This document shows, piece after piece, positions 1-9,238 of a stretch of DNA of 21,255 bases. A model generated the notes under the pieces. The model did no database searches, was not told the origin of the DNA, and saw only the letters and a list, made by a program, of their open reading frames with translations. The DNA is from an uncultured Dorea sp. (GTDB lineage Bacteria > Bacillota_A > Clostridia > Lachnospirales > Lachnospiraceae), in NCBI GenBank assembly GCA_910579015.1, contig CAJTRO010000056.1:1-21255 (forward strand). The letters are read 5' to 3'. Position 1 is the stretch's first letter; the number at the start of each line of letters is the position of its first letter. Position numbers and translations under genes: made by a program.

Positions 1-528
1 GGCATTATCATCCGTGAAAAAGGATACGCCGGGTCGGACGCCGCAATCCGTATGTTTGCCACAAGGGAGCGCAAGATCATGAAGGAAACTGCCCGGCAAG
101 GGGTCTCCGGTGAAAAGATTGAACGGAAATGGCTGGTCAGCCTGTTGTACCGTCCGATTGACAAGATTTCAGCCATCAGCGCGGAGCAGCTCGACCGAAT
201 TATAGGGGAATATCCAGTCATAGGGCGTGTTTACGATGCTGTGTCAGGCTTTAAACAGACGTTATTAGGGAAAAAAGAATCTGAACTTGATAAATGGCTG
301 GAAGAAACAGACTCCCTGGAAATAGATGAATTAAGCAGTTTTATAAACGGGATCAGAAGGGATATCGCGGCAGTAAAAAATGCAATTTTGCTTGATTATA
401 ATAATGGACTTGCGGAAGGAAGCGTAAATAAGCTAAAGGTTGTCAAAAGAATCATGTATGGTCGCAACAGCTTCGAGATGCTGAAAGGAAAGCTGCTACG
501 GCTTGAATTAAAACGCAAAATCAACTAA
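1..528 (+). CDS. ISL3-family transposase, C-terminal part (cut by window edge)
   Basis: The reading frame is open from base 1, so the visible 175 residues are the C-terminal part of a longer protein. The C-terminal block has the ISL3 DDE transposase signature: an aspartate in GIRRDIAAVKNAI, then the final catalytic Glu in NGLAEGSVNKLK followed by VVKRIMYGRNSF. Transposases of this family cut and join the ends of their own insertion sequence. The gene runs opposite to all phage genes and stops 24 bp from the stop codon of the tail gene. The visible part shows no frameshift or internal stop, but the rest of the element lies outside the window, so activity cannot be judged. Confidence 0.85.
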   Translation, partial: GIIIREKGYAGSDAAIRMFATRERKIMKETARQGVSGEKIERKWLVSLLYRPIDKISAISAEQLDRIIGEYPVIGRVYDAVSGFKQTLLGKKESELDKWLEETDSLEIDELSSFINGIRRDIAAVKNAILLDYNNGLAEGSVNKLKVVKRIMYGRNSFEMLKGKLLRLELKRKIN

Positions 529-544
529 CTTTGGAAAGATTCAT
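519..544 (-). pseudogene. Start of the next phage gene, interrupted by the IS
   Basis: Directly after the tail gene stop, the minus strand reads AGGAG, three As, then ATG and six more codons before TGA. The ribosome site and tight spacing match the other gene junctions in this operon. A holin, lysin or small tail gene is usual at this place in siphovirus genomes. Only the first few codons could be phage-derived; the rest is insertion sequence. The short spacing of 3 nt between AGGAG and ATG leaves room for chance. Confidence 0.35.
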
Positions 545-552
545 TTTCTCCT

Positions 553-3500
553 TTACAAACCAATTGAATATACTTTTACATAAAGATGAGTGCCTGCCCA
601 ATTCGAACCTCTGGCTGATGTGTTAATCGTAAGACTGGATGCTTTAAACGTAATACCCACGCTGTACCACGAAGTTGAACTTTCATAATCCGTAAATTCT
701 ATTCTTTCGCCTAAATTAGCGGATGGAAATGCCTGCCATACAGTAAAATTTCCAAACCCCGTCAGTCCGGTCTTTACAAAAACAATACGTTTTCCAGTAA
801 TAACTTTGGAATAATTGTACGTTTTTCCCGCGTCCAAAACGCCTCCACTAAAGTGCTCCACCGGCGTAAAAGCATCTCCAAGCGCCTTAAAGCTGACTGT
901 ATTGGCACCTGTTACAAGCTTAAGATCATTTGCCGTAAATTTTGCATCTGCTCCAGCCGCATTAACATTGAACGCATCATTAGAAGTTTGAGAATCATGA
1001 CAGTCAATATATACACTGTGAAAGGGTGCTTCAATATTAACTCCGTCTCCCTTAAGGAACATTCCTTCCGTACTGCTCAGTACGCATTCTCCCGCGCTTC
1101 CTCTGGATAATGCCCCATAAATATTACTGCCTTGATAAAAGTCGATCGAATCACTGTCAATATAAAAATGTCCCGCACCCGGATTTCCAATTGTTGCCGT
1201 ATTAGCAAATACCGGTTCCGAAGCCACACGCCAGTAAGAACCGTCATAAGTGAAGATGACCGTAGCACCTGCAGACCAATATGCATATCTGACGCCCTGA
1301 GTATAGACTGCCTTCGCACCTGTACTGTTGATATTCAGCGTCGGGGATGCTGCCGTGTTCGCATAAGTAAACCTCACTGCCACCGTTACCCCGGCTTTCA
1401 GGGCAATCGTCCCGCTTACAAGGGTTGCCGTTTTGGCAGCTGTGGCAGCTGCAGTACCAGATGCTGCATAGAGCATCTGGCCGTCCGTTCCTTTGGGCCC
1501 TGTCGGTCCCGCAGGTCCCACAGGTCCGGTTGCACCATGCGTCCCAATAATCACCGGGGTACTGACATAAGTTGTATTGTCCGTATAAGTGACCACCTCA
1601 TAATTCCAAAGGTATTTTTTCGATGTAGTCGTAGTCTGCTGTGCTGTAGTCCAGCCGGCTGTGCTTGAGGTAACGCCGCTTGCCGCCGTGCTCGCCAGAT
1701 AGTATTCTGCAATGGACTTAATGCCTCTCCCCGTACCGCCTGTATTGCCCTTATCACCGTAAACGCCGATCACCCGCTTCTGCGTTTCAGAGGTTGTGCC
1801 ATTCGTGTAGGTTAGGATCTCATAATTCCAGAGATATTTATTCGCTGCAGTCATGACAGGGGCTGTGCTCTGCCAGGATGCGGGGACTGTCGTACTGCTT
1901 GCTGACACCGCATACTTGTTTGCAACTGAAGAAATGCCTATTCCGTTGTCCCCCTTCCCACCGGTAACACATACTGCATCCGTCATTTTTGAAGAGCCGT
2001 CTGTATAGGTAACCACAGATCTTGTCCATATATACTTCCCATTCTCCCATCCGGGATAAGTTCCAGACCACGTTCCCCCGGAAAGCACTGTTGCGCTGGC
2101 CGATTTGTAATACTGTTCCACAATAGACTGTACGCCCCGGCCGTCTGCACCTTCTCCTCCCTCGGATCCAGTCACGCATACTGCCGAGGTCTCTCCTGTC
2201 TTTCCATCCGTATAAGTAATGACTGTCTTCGTCCAGATATATTTCCCGTTCTCCCAGGCAGGCGCATTCGTCTGCCATACTCCGCCCGACAGGACTGTAG
2301 CGCTGGATGACTTATAATACTGCACATCCACACCTGCAACACCTACGCCATCCTTACCCTGCGCTCCGTCCTTTCCATCTTTTCCATCTACGCCGTTCTT
2401 TCCATCTGCCCCATCTGATACATTACTTACCGTAACTTCATAGGAGCCACGGACAATCGCTCCTTCCAAGGCTTCAAACCGGTAGACAGCTTTCTTCGCA
2501 ATGTCACGGGCGTGAACGATCACTGTCTTTCCGACTGCCCGATCTACATCGTCCTTCTTCCACCGTATCTCAAACTGATCTGTCTTATCTGCGCCTGCAT
2601 CCCTCACATTCGCAGTCAGCGATGTGGTTCCCTCTCCATTCTTAAACACAATGCCGTTATCTGTAGTGATGGTACAGGCATAAACCTTATTTTCCTTGAT
2701 CAGCTCGTTCATCTTGTCTAACAGGGATGTATCTACCTCGCTCTTCAACTCCCGGAAGTTATCGAACGTGGTTTCATTCCGCTTCGGATCCGTAAAACTG
2801 CGGACCTGCTCCGTCACCCTTGCTTCCAGATACAACGGAGGGTTGAATTCATCGTCCGCTATTACGACCGTATCCCCGATTCCGGTATCAAAATATCCAT
2901 CCACCTCATAGGCCACCTGCGGCACACAGTTCTTCTTAAGCTCCGTCAATGCCTGGCCGTACAGCACATTCACATTGTCCGTGTCATAAGACCACCGCTT
3001 CAAGATATAGCGGTCGCTTCCCTTCGTATTTGATGGGAAACGGTCACGAGCCTGCACTGCACGGATAACCCCGTCTCCTGCCGGTGAATAATACTCCATA
3101 TTCCCGTCCGCATCTTTTTCTTCTTTGTTGATGCCTGAGATAGTCAGTCCGTCCTTCCCGACAGGATAGATTGCTGTGTACAGATCCTTGATGTGTGCCG
3201 TTTTCTTGATTCCTTTCACGCTCTTCCCGTACCGCAGCACTACATCCTTCCGATACCGCCCGACTCCCTGATGATCACTGTCATGTTCCCTGTAAATATT
3301 CAACACCAGTTTCTTCAAAGAGTAATCATCATTCAAAACTGTTACAATCTCCGCCTCTGCATCAAATACATTAGCCAGGGAGAAGATCCGCGCAAGAATT
3401 GTAGACGTACCAGTCCATTCATGGGTGACCGCCTTGTCTGACACTTCATTGATCCCAAGCTCTATTGTCTTTTCAAAGTTGAACACATCCAGGTATTCCT

Positions 3501-3846
3501 TAAACTTCATTGCCCTGGATGCCTTGTACTCTTCCGCATCCTCATTCAGAAGCTCGAATACAGTGGAATATCCGGCAACCTCCACTATATACTCCGTCTT
3601 ATATATCATTACGATATTGAAATAATAATCCTTCCCGCCATACTGGAAAGACAGTTTATTCCCCTCTACCAGATACCCGGCATCCTCGTGCTTTGCCGAT
3701 GCCTTGAAGCTGTAGGTATTGGCAGAGCCTTCCCGGAAGTAATGAAGCTCATCGGAATAGTAATGCAATGCTTTCGGTGCACTGTTATCCATAAATGCAC
3801 AGACACGGTCATAAGCATCCAGTATTGCGATTCTTATATTGTCCAT
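553..3846 (-). CDS. Tal-like tail/baseplate protein with repeated receptor-binding modules
   Basis: At 1097 residues this is the tail-tip protein that follows Dit in siphoviruses. Residues 1-370 resemble the baseplate hub fold of phage minor structural proteins (Tal/gp27-like). Residues about 390-475 look like an Ig-like beta domain. A Gly-X-Y collagen-like stretch follows at 479-500, then four related modules of about 65-70 residues (505-570, 571-635, 636-706, 707-769), each with a [W/Y]-x-N-G/K-YIW or KYLWNYE core. A second collagen-like stretch (771-789) leads to a domain with ANTAASPTLNINSTGAK, common in phage tail fibres. The last 300 residues are probably receptor-binding. The start ATG overlaps the Dit stop (TAATG). 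No peptidase or lysin motif was recognised. The host-recognition role is inferred from position and architecture. Confidence 0.8.
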   Translation of the reverse strand: MDNIRIAILDAYDRVCAFMDNSAPKALHYYSDELHYFREGSANTYSFKASAKHEDAGYLVEGNKLSFQYGGKDYYFNIVMIYKTEYIVEVAGYSTVFELLNEDAEEYKASRAMKFKEYLDVFNFEKTIELGINEVSDKAVTHEWTGTSTILARIFSLANVFDAEAEIVTVLNDDYSLKKLVLNIYREHDSDHQGVGRYRKDVVLRYGKSVKGIKKTAHIKDLYTAIYPVGKDGLTISGINKEEKDADGNMEYYSPAGDGVIRAVQARDRFPSNTKGSDRYILKRWSYDTDNVNVLYGQALTELKKNCVPQVAYEVDGYFDTGIGDTVVIADDEFNPPLYLEARVTEQVRSFTDPKRNETTFDNFRELKSEVDTSLLDKMNELIKENKVYACTITTDNGIVFKNGEGTTSLTANVRDAGADKTDQFEIRWKKDDVDRAVGKTVIVHARDIAKKAVYRFEALEGAIVRGSYEVTVSNVSDGADGKNGVDGKDGKDGAQGKDGVGVAGVDVQYYKSSSATVLSGGVWQTNAPAWENGKYIWTKTVITYTDGKTGETSAVCVTGSEGGEGADGRGVQSIVEQYYKSASATVLSGGTWSGTYPGWENGKYIWTRSVVTYTDGSSKMTDAVCVTGGKGDNGIGISSVANKYAVSASSTTVPASWQSTAPVMTAANKYLWNYEILTYTNGTTSETQKRVIGVYGDKGNTGGTGRGIKSIAEYYLASTAASGVTSSTAGWTTAQQTTTTSKKYLWNYEVVTYTDNTTYVSTPVIIGTHGATGPVGPAGPTGPKGTDGQMLYAASGTAAATAAKTATLVSGTIALKAGVTVAVRFTYANTAASPTLNINSTGAKAVYTQGVRYAYWSAGATVIFTYDGSYWRVASEPVFANTATIGNPGAGHFYIDSDSIDFYQGSNIYGALSRGSAGECVLSSTEGMFLKGDGVNIEAPFHSVYIDCHDSQTSNDAFNVNAAGADAKFTANDLKLVTGANTVSFKALGDAFTPVEHFSGGVLDAGKTYNYSKVITGKRIVFVKTGLTGFGNFTVWQAFPSANLGERIEFTDYESSTSWYSVGITFKASSLTINTSARGSNWAGTHLYVKVYSIGL
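1480..2412 (-). repeat. Four tandem protein modules flanked by collagen-like repeats in the tail gene
   Basis: The encoded modules 1 and 2 are nearly identical in parts: both contain YYKS-SATVLSGG, WENGKYIWT and TYTDG, and end in AVCVTG. Modules 3 and 4 share KYLWNYE and TYT. Gly-X-Y stretches lie at 2347-2412 and 1480-1538. Such repeats form rod-like trimeric fibres in phage tails and can change copy number by recombination. Confidence 0.85.
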
Positions 3847-5390
3847 TATAAATACGCCTCCCTTATCCTCGCTTTGATCGTTGGCGGAGGAGCACTGAAA
3901 TCGGAATGGTAGAACTGCACTTTCGTTTCTCCAGGAGGTATCTGAAAATATTTCGTTCCCATCATCTCATCCCCCATATTTGCCATCCCGTTTACATAGA
4001 CCTTCGCTGCATCACCGTCAATCCAGACACGGCTTCCGGCAGGATAACGGTTCGGCACGTCCCTCCATTTCTCCACATGCATCTTGCTAAAATCAACAGC
4101 TCCTATGTAATTCCGCTTCATATACTGTCCGGACAAATTTCTCGCACCCCACTGCCCGATCCAGAGTTGTATCTTTGCGCATTCCATGTCTTTAATCTCC
4201 GGCACAACATAACTGTAATATCTACTGTTCCAGTATATGGTCAGCTGCTCTCCTTCCTTTCGGAAATCATTGTCCCCTCTCCAAAGTCTCTGACTATACG
4301 GGTTGTCTGCATTATCAGCCGGAGCGAACATCATACTTTTTAAATGCCTGCCTCCCGCTGCCCAGTCCACATGCGCTGTATTGCCTGCGGTGTCGCCTTT
4401 GCTGATACTCATACAGCAGATTACTTTGTTGTCGGCTGTTAGGAATGTGATTGTCTGGGCACCAGTCTGCCCCATCCCCCCTGCTTCGAACCAGTGCCGT
4501 GTGTAGCAGTAGAAGTTACGCGCCCCAGCACGGCCTTCGCTGTCTGCCGGAAGAGTAATCGTTTTCATGCCGCCATTCCAGTGTCCTGCACCTGACGACT
4601 GCCCGCCGTTAAGCCCAAGCCACTGGTTTCCTGCTGCCGAAACCATTCCAAGAGTTCCCTGGGTTGTGCTTGATGGAGACTGGCAGTTCATTCCATGGTC
4701 ATCCACATATCCAGGAAATCCTGACGAAAGTATCTCATTCTGCTTATAAACTTCCCCGTCCGCCTCTTCCACCTTGCCGTACTGCATCACCCCATACTCC
4801 GACACGATCCCGATATATCCGTTCTCATGGTTATGCACAATGTCATAGCTGACCGGCACATCCTCCGTGCCCTCATTCACGATCCTTGCCTCCAGGATGC
4901 CGTCCGCATTGAGCTTTGCCGAAAAAGTCTTCTCCACGGTGGAGTGCTTAAACGGATTCGTGCAATAAAATATAAGCTCCCCTACCACACTATTCCTGCC
5001 GGACGTCACTTCACTGTTTGCTGTTTTAGTTGCTATAAAATATTTATCTGATTCATCATTGAATACCAATTCCCCTTCTTCAACATCCAGAAGACCATTG
5101 AGATGATTAAAGGCATCACGAAATGCAGTATCATTCTTTGCTGTTAGTTGATATGTAATCGTAATCTGACGTGCCGGATATCTCTTATATTGATATTGTG
5201 TTCCATCTGTATTCCCAATCTTCTCATCAACAACTTCACAGGACATCAGTTCCCTGCCGCTCACACAAAGCGTCCGGAAACCAGGGACTTCATTGTCAAG
5301 CCACTTCCCGTTAAACCGGACAGCCTCAGCAGAAAGAATACTCTCCTTGGGGTATTCCGTGGTATCTATAAATTCATACGTTCCCATCAC
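3846..5390 (-). CDS. Distal tail protein (Dit) with large inserted domain
   Basis: Residues 1-160 match the Sipho_tail/Dit N-terminal region: VRFNGKWLDNEVPGFRTL, then the ARQITITYQLTA strand region, then LVFNDESDKYFIA and a CTNPFKH turn. Dit forms the hexameric ring joining tail tube and tip. Plain Dit proteins are usually near 250 residues; this one is 514. The extra length is an internal region of about 210-430, rich in Gly, Trp and aromatic residues, followed by a return to Dit-like sequence (WIDGDAAKVYVNG, then IPPGETKVQFYHS). This is the 'evolved Dit' design, in which an inserted domain often binds cell-surface carbohydrate. That function is inference here. The gene starts within the tape-measure stop (ATG at 5390, TMP stop at 5387) and two adjacent ATGs are possible starts. 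Confidence 0.85.
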   Translation of the reverse strand: MMGTYEFIDTTEYPKESILSAEAVRFNGKWLDNEVPGFRTLCVSGRELMSCEVVDEKIGNTDGTQYQYKRYPARQITITYQLTAKNDTAFRDAFNHLNGLLDVEEGELVFNDESDKYFIATKTANSEVTSGRNSVVGELIFYCTNPFKHSTVEKTFSAKLNADGILEARIVNEGTEDVPVSYDIVHNHENGYIGIVSEYGVMQYGKVEEADGEVYKQNEILSSGFPGYVDDHGMNCQSPSSTTQGTLGMVSAAGNQWLGLNGGQSSGAGHWNGGMKTITLPADSEGRAGARNFYCYTRHWFEAGGMGQTGAQTITFLTADNKVICCMSISKGDTAGNTAHVDWAAGGRHLKSMMFAPADNADNPYSQRLWRGDNDFRKEGEQLTIYWNSRYYSYVVPEIKDMECAKIQLWIGQWGARNLSGQYMKRNYIGAVDFSKMHVEKWRDVPNRYPAGSRVWIDGDAAKVYVNGMANMGDEMMGTKYFQIPPGETKVQFYHSDFSAPPPTIKARIREAYL

Positions 5391-8300
5391 CGTTTCCCCT
5401 TCCTGTAGTTCTCAAACTGTTCCATGCTGTCAAGCTCCTCTTGGGTAAATACAGCCGTAGCCTTCGCAATCTCTCTGCCTTCCATCTCAACAGGAACAAT
5501 AATCGTATAAGATGCACCAACTCTTCCCTCGAAACCGCTTTCATACCCCGGATTATAGCCTCCTGCATACGCCACGCGTCCTGAACCACCATAAGAAGGC
5601 ATTGCAGTCCTTCCAAGCTTTAATGCAGCTTCTTTTACATCACGAATATCTTCAAGAAGCCCTTCTACAAATCCTTCGGTGGTATACCCTCCAATTTTCT
5701 TGGTAACTCTGGACGGGGAATGTACCTGCAAAGCATTTCTCATAGTCGATGCTACCTGGTTCGCAACTCTGTTAGCTGCCGCGATCGCCGCACCCGCACC
5801 GGCATTGATCCCATTTGCCAGTCCTATAGAAGCATGATATCCAGAGTTATAAAACTGCGGCTGCATAGCCGACACCGTCGACACCATCCGGGATATCCCT
5901 TTAGATATGCTTACCTGTGACTGGTTCATACCACTGTCAACCGCTCTTTTAAAACGATTCATTCCCGTTGTTCCATGTTCTGCTGTCGTGGTCATTCCTG
6001 TTTTCACAGCTGCACTCATAACTGTCATCCCTGCTTTCATAATCTTCTTCATGGATGCCGTACCTCTTGACACTTCACTCGTACCAGATGTCATTCCGGC
6101 GGCGATCACTTTTGCTGTCGTGCTCATGCTGTTCTGAGCGGAAGCTGTAATCTTAGCAAAAGCACTCCCCGATACACTATCCATCTTTTTGACCGCATCA
6201 TTCATGGCATTACTTGCAACACTGCCCGCAGAAGACATCACAGACTGCATTGCGGCATTCAAAACTCCTGACTGCTCATTCACACCGTTGATAAATCCCT
6301 GGACAGTATCATTGCCATATCCTTGAAAGACTCTTGATGGAGATCCTATCTGAAGCTCTCCTTTCGTTCCTTCCTCTGCAGCAGTACCTACTTCCGCACC
6401 TGCGGTTTCTACCAAACCGCTGTTACTGGACATGCTGTCAGCCAGAGAATTGTCCACATTCATCCCAATACCCGCCCAGTCAACCGCCGCCAACTGGCTG
6501 CTCAACGATTCTTCCATCGTAGTTACAAGCCCCATAACAGACTCAGGTATTCCCGAGGTATCGAATACTGTCTTCAACGCATTCGCAGCCGTTATTCCGC
6601 CATTCGCAAATGCCTCTGACAACTGCTGAAGTTCCGCATCCGAAGCCCGTACCATAGCATTCACATACCCTGCTGATTCCGGCCCCGCTGCCCGCAGTTG
6701 CTCTAATAATCCCTGATCAATCCCACGCTCAGCAAGAACCGCGATATTATCCGCCCACTGACTGATTATCCTCTGATTCTCCTGCAGATTCTGCGTCATC
6801 TTTGAAACAGATATCTCCGACTTATCCGACAATACGTCAAACATATTGGTTGCCTGCTCCGCATAGGAACTCCATGTATCATTCAGGCTCCCAACGACTT
6901 TCTGCGTCTCATCATCTAACTGCTCCAAAGATGTAATCTGTACCGCAACCCCGGAACTGACTGCTTCCGACTGTGCCTGCTGGCTCTCCACCATAGAGTT
7001 GCGCAAGTACTCTTCCGATCTGGCAAGTTCTCTTTTCTTGGTATCCAGAGACACCAGCTGCTCCTCCATTTCCTGCATGGCTTTGTTATGCTCACTGATT
7101 GCTAACGGACCTGTATTGTTCAGCTCCTGCCATTCCTTTTCGAACTTATTCATTTTCTCCAGAAGCGCTGTATGTTCTTCATCCGCCTTGGCCTGTTCTT
7201 TTTTAACCTCCAGATACCGTTCCTGCATGGCCTGTGCCTTCGCCTCTGCCTCATAAGCCTTCACCTTATCCATAATAGCTTCGGTTGACATATTTAACGC
7301 TCCTGTTTCCTCGTTATATTGCAGATTCAGCCCTTCCATGGATGCATTCAAAGCCTCTACAGATGTTTTCAATTCCGCCTTATCCTCAGCGCTCTTATTC
7401 TCCTTTGCAGACAATTTCTCAATATCTCTTGCAAGATCCCTGTTTACTTTCGCAGTTGAATTGATGTCAGAAATATTCTCATTATATGCCTTACTGGTTG
7501 AATCCAAGGACTCTTTCAATTCTTTAGACGATTTTACAGCCTCATCTTTCATTTTCACGGCATCATCCAAGTTATTCGTAAATTTGGCCAGAACTTTTGA
7601 AATTCCTACCAGTGCGGCCGCCAGAGCAGCAACCGCCACGATTGCGGCGCCTATTGGATTAGCTGCCACCGCCGCATTCCAGATCATCTGGGCTGCTGCT
7701 ACCATTCCTAACTTTCCTGCCAGAACTCCCAATACAGCCGTTTTAGCTGTGATCGCTACCGTACTGAGTGTTGCCGCCTTCGCCCCGGCTGTCTCTGCAA
7801 TGCTGTTCGCCCTTTCAGCCGCAGTATTCAGAACTGCCGCCCTTGTATCAGCGTCTTCCGCCGCTTTCTTCAATGCAGTTGCCCTCGCCGCGTCTCTGCT
7901 GGCATTCGCCTGCGCCCTTGCCGCCGCTGTCTCTGCTTTTTCTGCTGCTGCCCTTAACCCAGTTGCTCCTGCGCCTCCCTCATCCGCAAGTGTTCTTGCC
8001 TGTGTAGCTGCCGCCGCCAATCTGTCTGCCGCCGCCCTGGATTTGACTGCCCTGGCCGATGCCTTGGCCGATTTCCGGCATAAACTGTCTGCCAGTTCCG
8101 CCACATGATTCGCCTTCGCACGTGCTTTTGCCGCCGTCTCTGCCAGCCTGCTTGCATCCGAAACAGCCCTTAGAGTATCCGCTGCATCCGACATACTCCT
8201 CTTAAGCTTTACCACCTTCTCGCTGATATCCATTGCCGCTTTATATGCCACAAAACCAGCGGCCGCAGTTCCCAGCGTCGGCACTAGCACATTCAGATTA

Positions 8301-9238
8301 CTGCTGACCATCTTCACGGCAGGCGCCACGGTGTTAACCATCGTTCCCGCACCGCTTGACGCCCCCTTAAACAAAGCGTCAACCCTATCTTTCGTTGCGC
8401 CAAGCATCTCCTGAAATCCCGGCAGGTCTGCACTGCTCAAACTGTCATTTACAGACCGGACTACTGACTCCGTTCCCCGGACGACCGATGTCCCCAGATT
8501 CGCAAAAGACGTCTTGATTCCCCCGCTCGCTGTCCTCGCACGTTCTGCAAAGCCATTTACACCGCCATCCAGCTCAATCAGCTTACTGTTAAACTGATCA
8601 AAGGTAATATCTCCCGATTTCAACGCCTCATAGAGTTCACTCTGCGCAGCAGTACCGGCAAAACCAAAAGCCTCGGCAATTTCATAGAGCGCGGGCCCCA
8701 TGGTCTCCTGCAGCGTTCTCCAAGACTGGAGGTCGACACTTCCTTTCGAGAGCATTTGGACATACTGGATCAAACCTCTTGATGCCGCCTCCGAAGCAGA
8801 ACCAGAGGCAAGGAAAGCATCATTCAGAGCGATAGATGTCGCAGTTGCCTTATCCAGATCCTTTGTCAGTACAGCTATATTCTGGGTTGACGCAACAATC
8901 CCATCCAATGTAGTCGGCAGTCCCTGGATGCCGTCCGACAGTTTATTAATGGACGCGTTCGATTCCTTCGCACTAAATCCAATCTGCTGCATTATCTTCG
9001 GGAAACGGTTCATCGTATCAAACCGGTCTATTGCACCGCTAAGGGATGCCTTCAAAGTACTTCCGGCAATCGAAAGCGCCTTAAATGCCCCTACACCTTT
9101 TGCAATGCTCATAATACTAGATGCCGCTTTCCTGCCGCCCGCATCCAGATCATACGTGACATCCGCAGCTTTTTTCATTGTTTGCGTAAAATTCTTATCC
9201 GTTACACTTAAGACTGCAATCACGCTATAGCTTTCCAA
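5387..9238 (-). CDS. Tail tape measure protein
   Basis: This is the longest gene, at 1283 residues, placed after the tail chaperones as expected. It starts with TTG, seven bases after GGAGG, and overlaps the upstream frame by 14 bp. Residues 1-250 carry the tape-measure N-terminal core (DRFDTMNRFPKIMQQIGFS, then LMNDA-type helices and GLIQYVQMLSKG). Residues 350-500 are extremely Ala-rich helix. Residues about 500-552 are a hydrophobic segment (GAAIVAVAALAAALVGIS) that may enter the membrane at DNA ejection. Residues 560-790 are charged coiled coil. Two SPSR motifs (GSPSRVFQGYGN and HSPSRVTKKIGG), each followed by G-F-x-x-G, lie near the C-terminus, a common tape-measure feature. With the usual 0.15 nm per residue the tail would be about 190 nm long. 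No lysozyme or peptidase domain was seen. Confidence 0.93.
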   Translation of the reverse strand: MESYSVIAVLSVTDKNFTQTMKKAADVTYDLDAGGRKAASSIMSIAKGVGAFKALSIAGSTLKASLSGAIDRFDTMNRFPKIMQQIGFSAKESNASINKLSDGIQGLPTTLDGIVASTQNIAVLTKDLDKATATSIALNDAFLASGSASEAASRGLIQYVQMLSKGSVDLQSWRTLQETMGPALYEIAEAFGFAGTAAQSELYEALKSGDITFDQFNSKLIELDGGVNGFAERARTASGGIKTSFANLGTSVVRGTESVVRSVNDSLSSADLPGFQEMLGATKDRVDALFKGASSGAGTMVNTVAPAVKMVSSNLNVLVPTLGTAAAGFVAYKAAMDISEKVVKLKRSMSDAADTLRAVSDASRLAETAAKARAKANHVAELADSLCRKSAKASARAVKSRAAADRLAAAATQARTLADEGGAGATGLRAAAEKAETAAARAQANASRDAARATALKKAAEDADTRAAVLNTAAERANSIAETAGAKAATLSTVAITAKTAVLGVLAGKLGMVAAAQMIWNAAVAANPIGAAIVAVAALAAALVGISKVLAKFTNNLDDAVKMKDEAVKSSKELKESLDSTSKAYNENISDINSTAKVNRDLARDIEKLSAKENKSAEDKAELKTSVEALNASMEGLNLQYNEETGALNMSTEAIMDKVKAYEAEAKAQAMQERYLEVKKEQAKADEEHTALLEKMNKFEKEWQELNNTGPLAISEHNKAMQEMEEQLVSLDTKKRELARSEEYLRNSMVESQQAQSEAVSSGVAVQITSLEQLDDETQKVVGSLNDTWSSYAEQATNMFDVLSDKSEISVSKMTQNLQENQRIISQWADNIAVLAERGIDQGLLEQLRAAGPESAGYVNAMVRASDAELQQLSEAFANGGITAANALKTVFDTSGIPESVMGLVTTMEESLSSQLAAVDWAGIGMNVDNSLADSMSSNSGLVETAGAEVGTAAEEGTKGELQIGSPSRVFQGYGNDTVQGFINGVNEQSGVLNAAMQSVMSSAGSVASNAMNDAVKKMDSVSGSAFAKITASAQNSMSTTAKVIAAGMTSGTSEVSRGTASMKKIMKAGMTVMSAAVKTGMTTTAEHGTTGMNRFKRAVDSGMNQSQVSISKGISRMVSTVSAMQPQFYNSGYHASIGLANGINAGAGAAIAAANRVANQVASTMRNALQVHSPSRVTKKIGGYTTEGFVEGLLEDIRDVKEAALKLGRTAMPSYGGSGRVAYAGGYNPGYESGFEGRVGASYTIIVPVEMEGREIAKATAVFTQEELDSMEQFENYRKGKR
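7739..8191 (-). repeat. Alanine-rich low-complexity segment of the tape measure gene
   Basis: Residues about 350-500 consist mostly of Ala with Arg, Lys and Glu in short imperfect repeats (AAEKAETAAARAQ, AAERANSIAETAGAKAA). The DNA is rich in GCC/GCG/GCA codons. The same bias keeps a long frame open on the opposite strand, which is not a gene. Confidence 0.8.

Larger units (their letters stand above)
1..545 (+). mobile_element. ISL3-type insertion sequence, right part only
   Basis: The region holds the transposase end and a short tail up to about base 545. The exact right end is not certain. A purine-rich stretch at about 531-541 (CTTTGGAAAGA) resembles an ISL3 terminal repeat, but the matching left end is outside the window. 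On the minus strand the tail stop codon is followed at once by AGGAG (548-552) and an ATG (542-544). That looks like the natural start of the next phage gene, and it meets a stop after seven codons inside the IS side. This suggests insertion very close to that start codon. Confidence 0.55.

Noticed and set aside
1132..1668. A 178-codon plus-strand frame in the tail-tip gene
   Set aside because: Arg/Cys-rich product typical of a wrong-frame reading; it lies antisense to the repeat modules.
1480..2412. Tandem repeats considered as a CRISPR or a mobile-element repeat
   Set aside because: They are in frame, about 200 bp long, diverged, and encode protein modules.
7338..8108. A 256-codon open frame on the plus strand inside the tape measure gene
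   Set aside because: It mirrors the Ala-rich coding segment; GCC/GCG/GCA codons give open frames on the opposite strand. No suitable ribosome site, and the sense gene is unambiguous.
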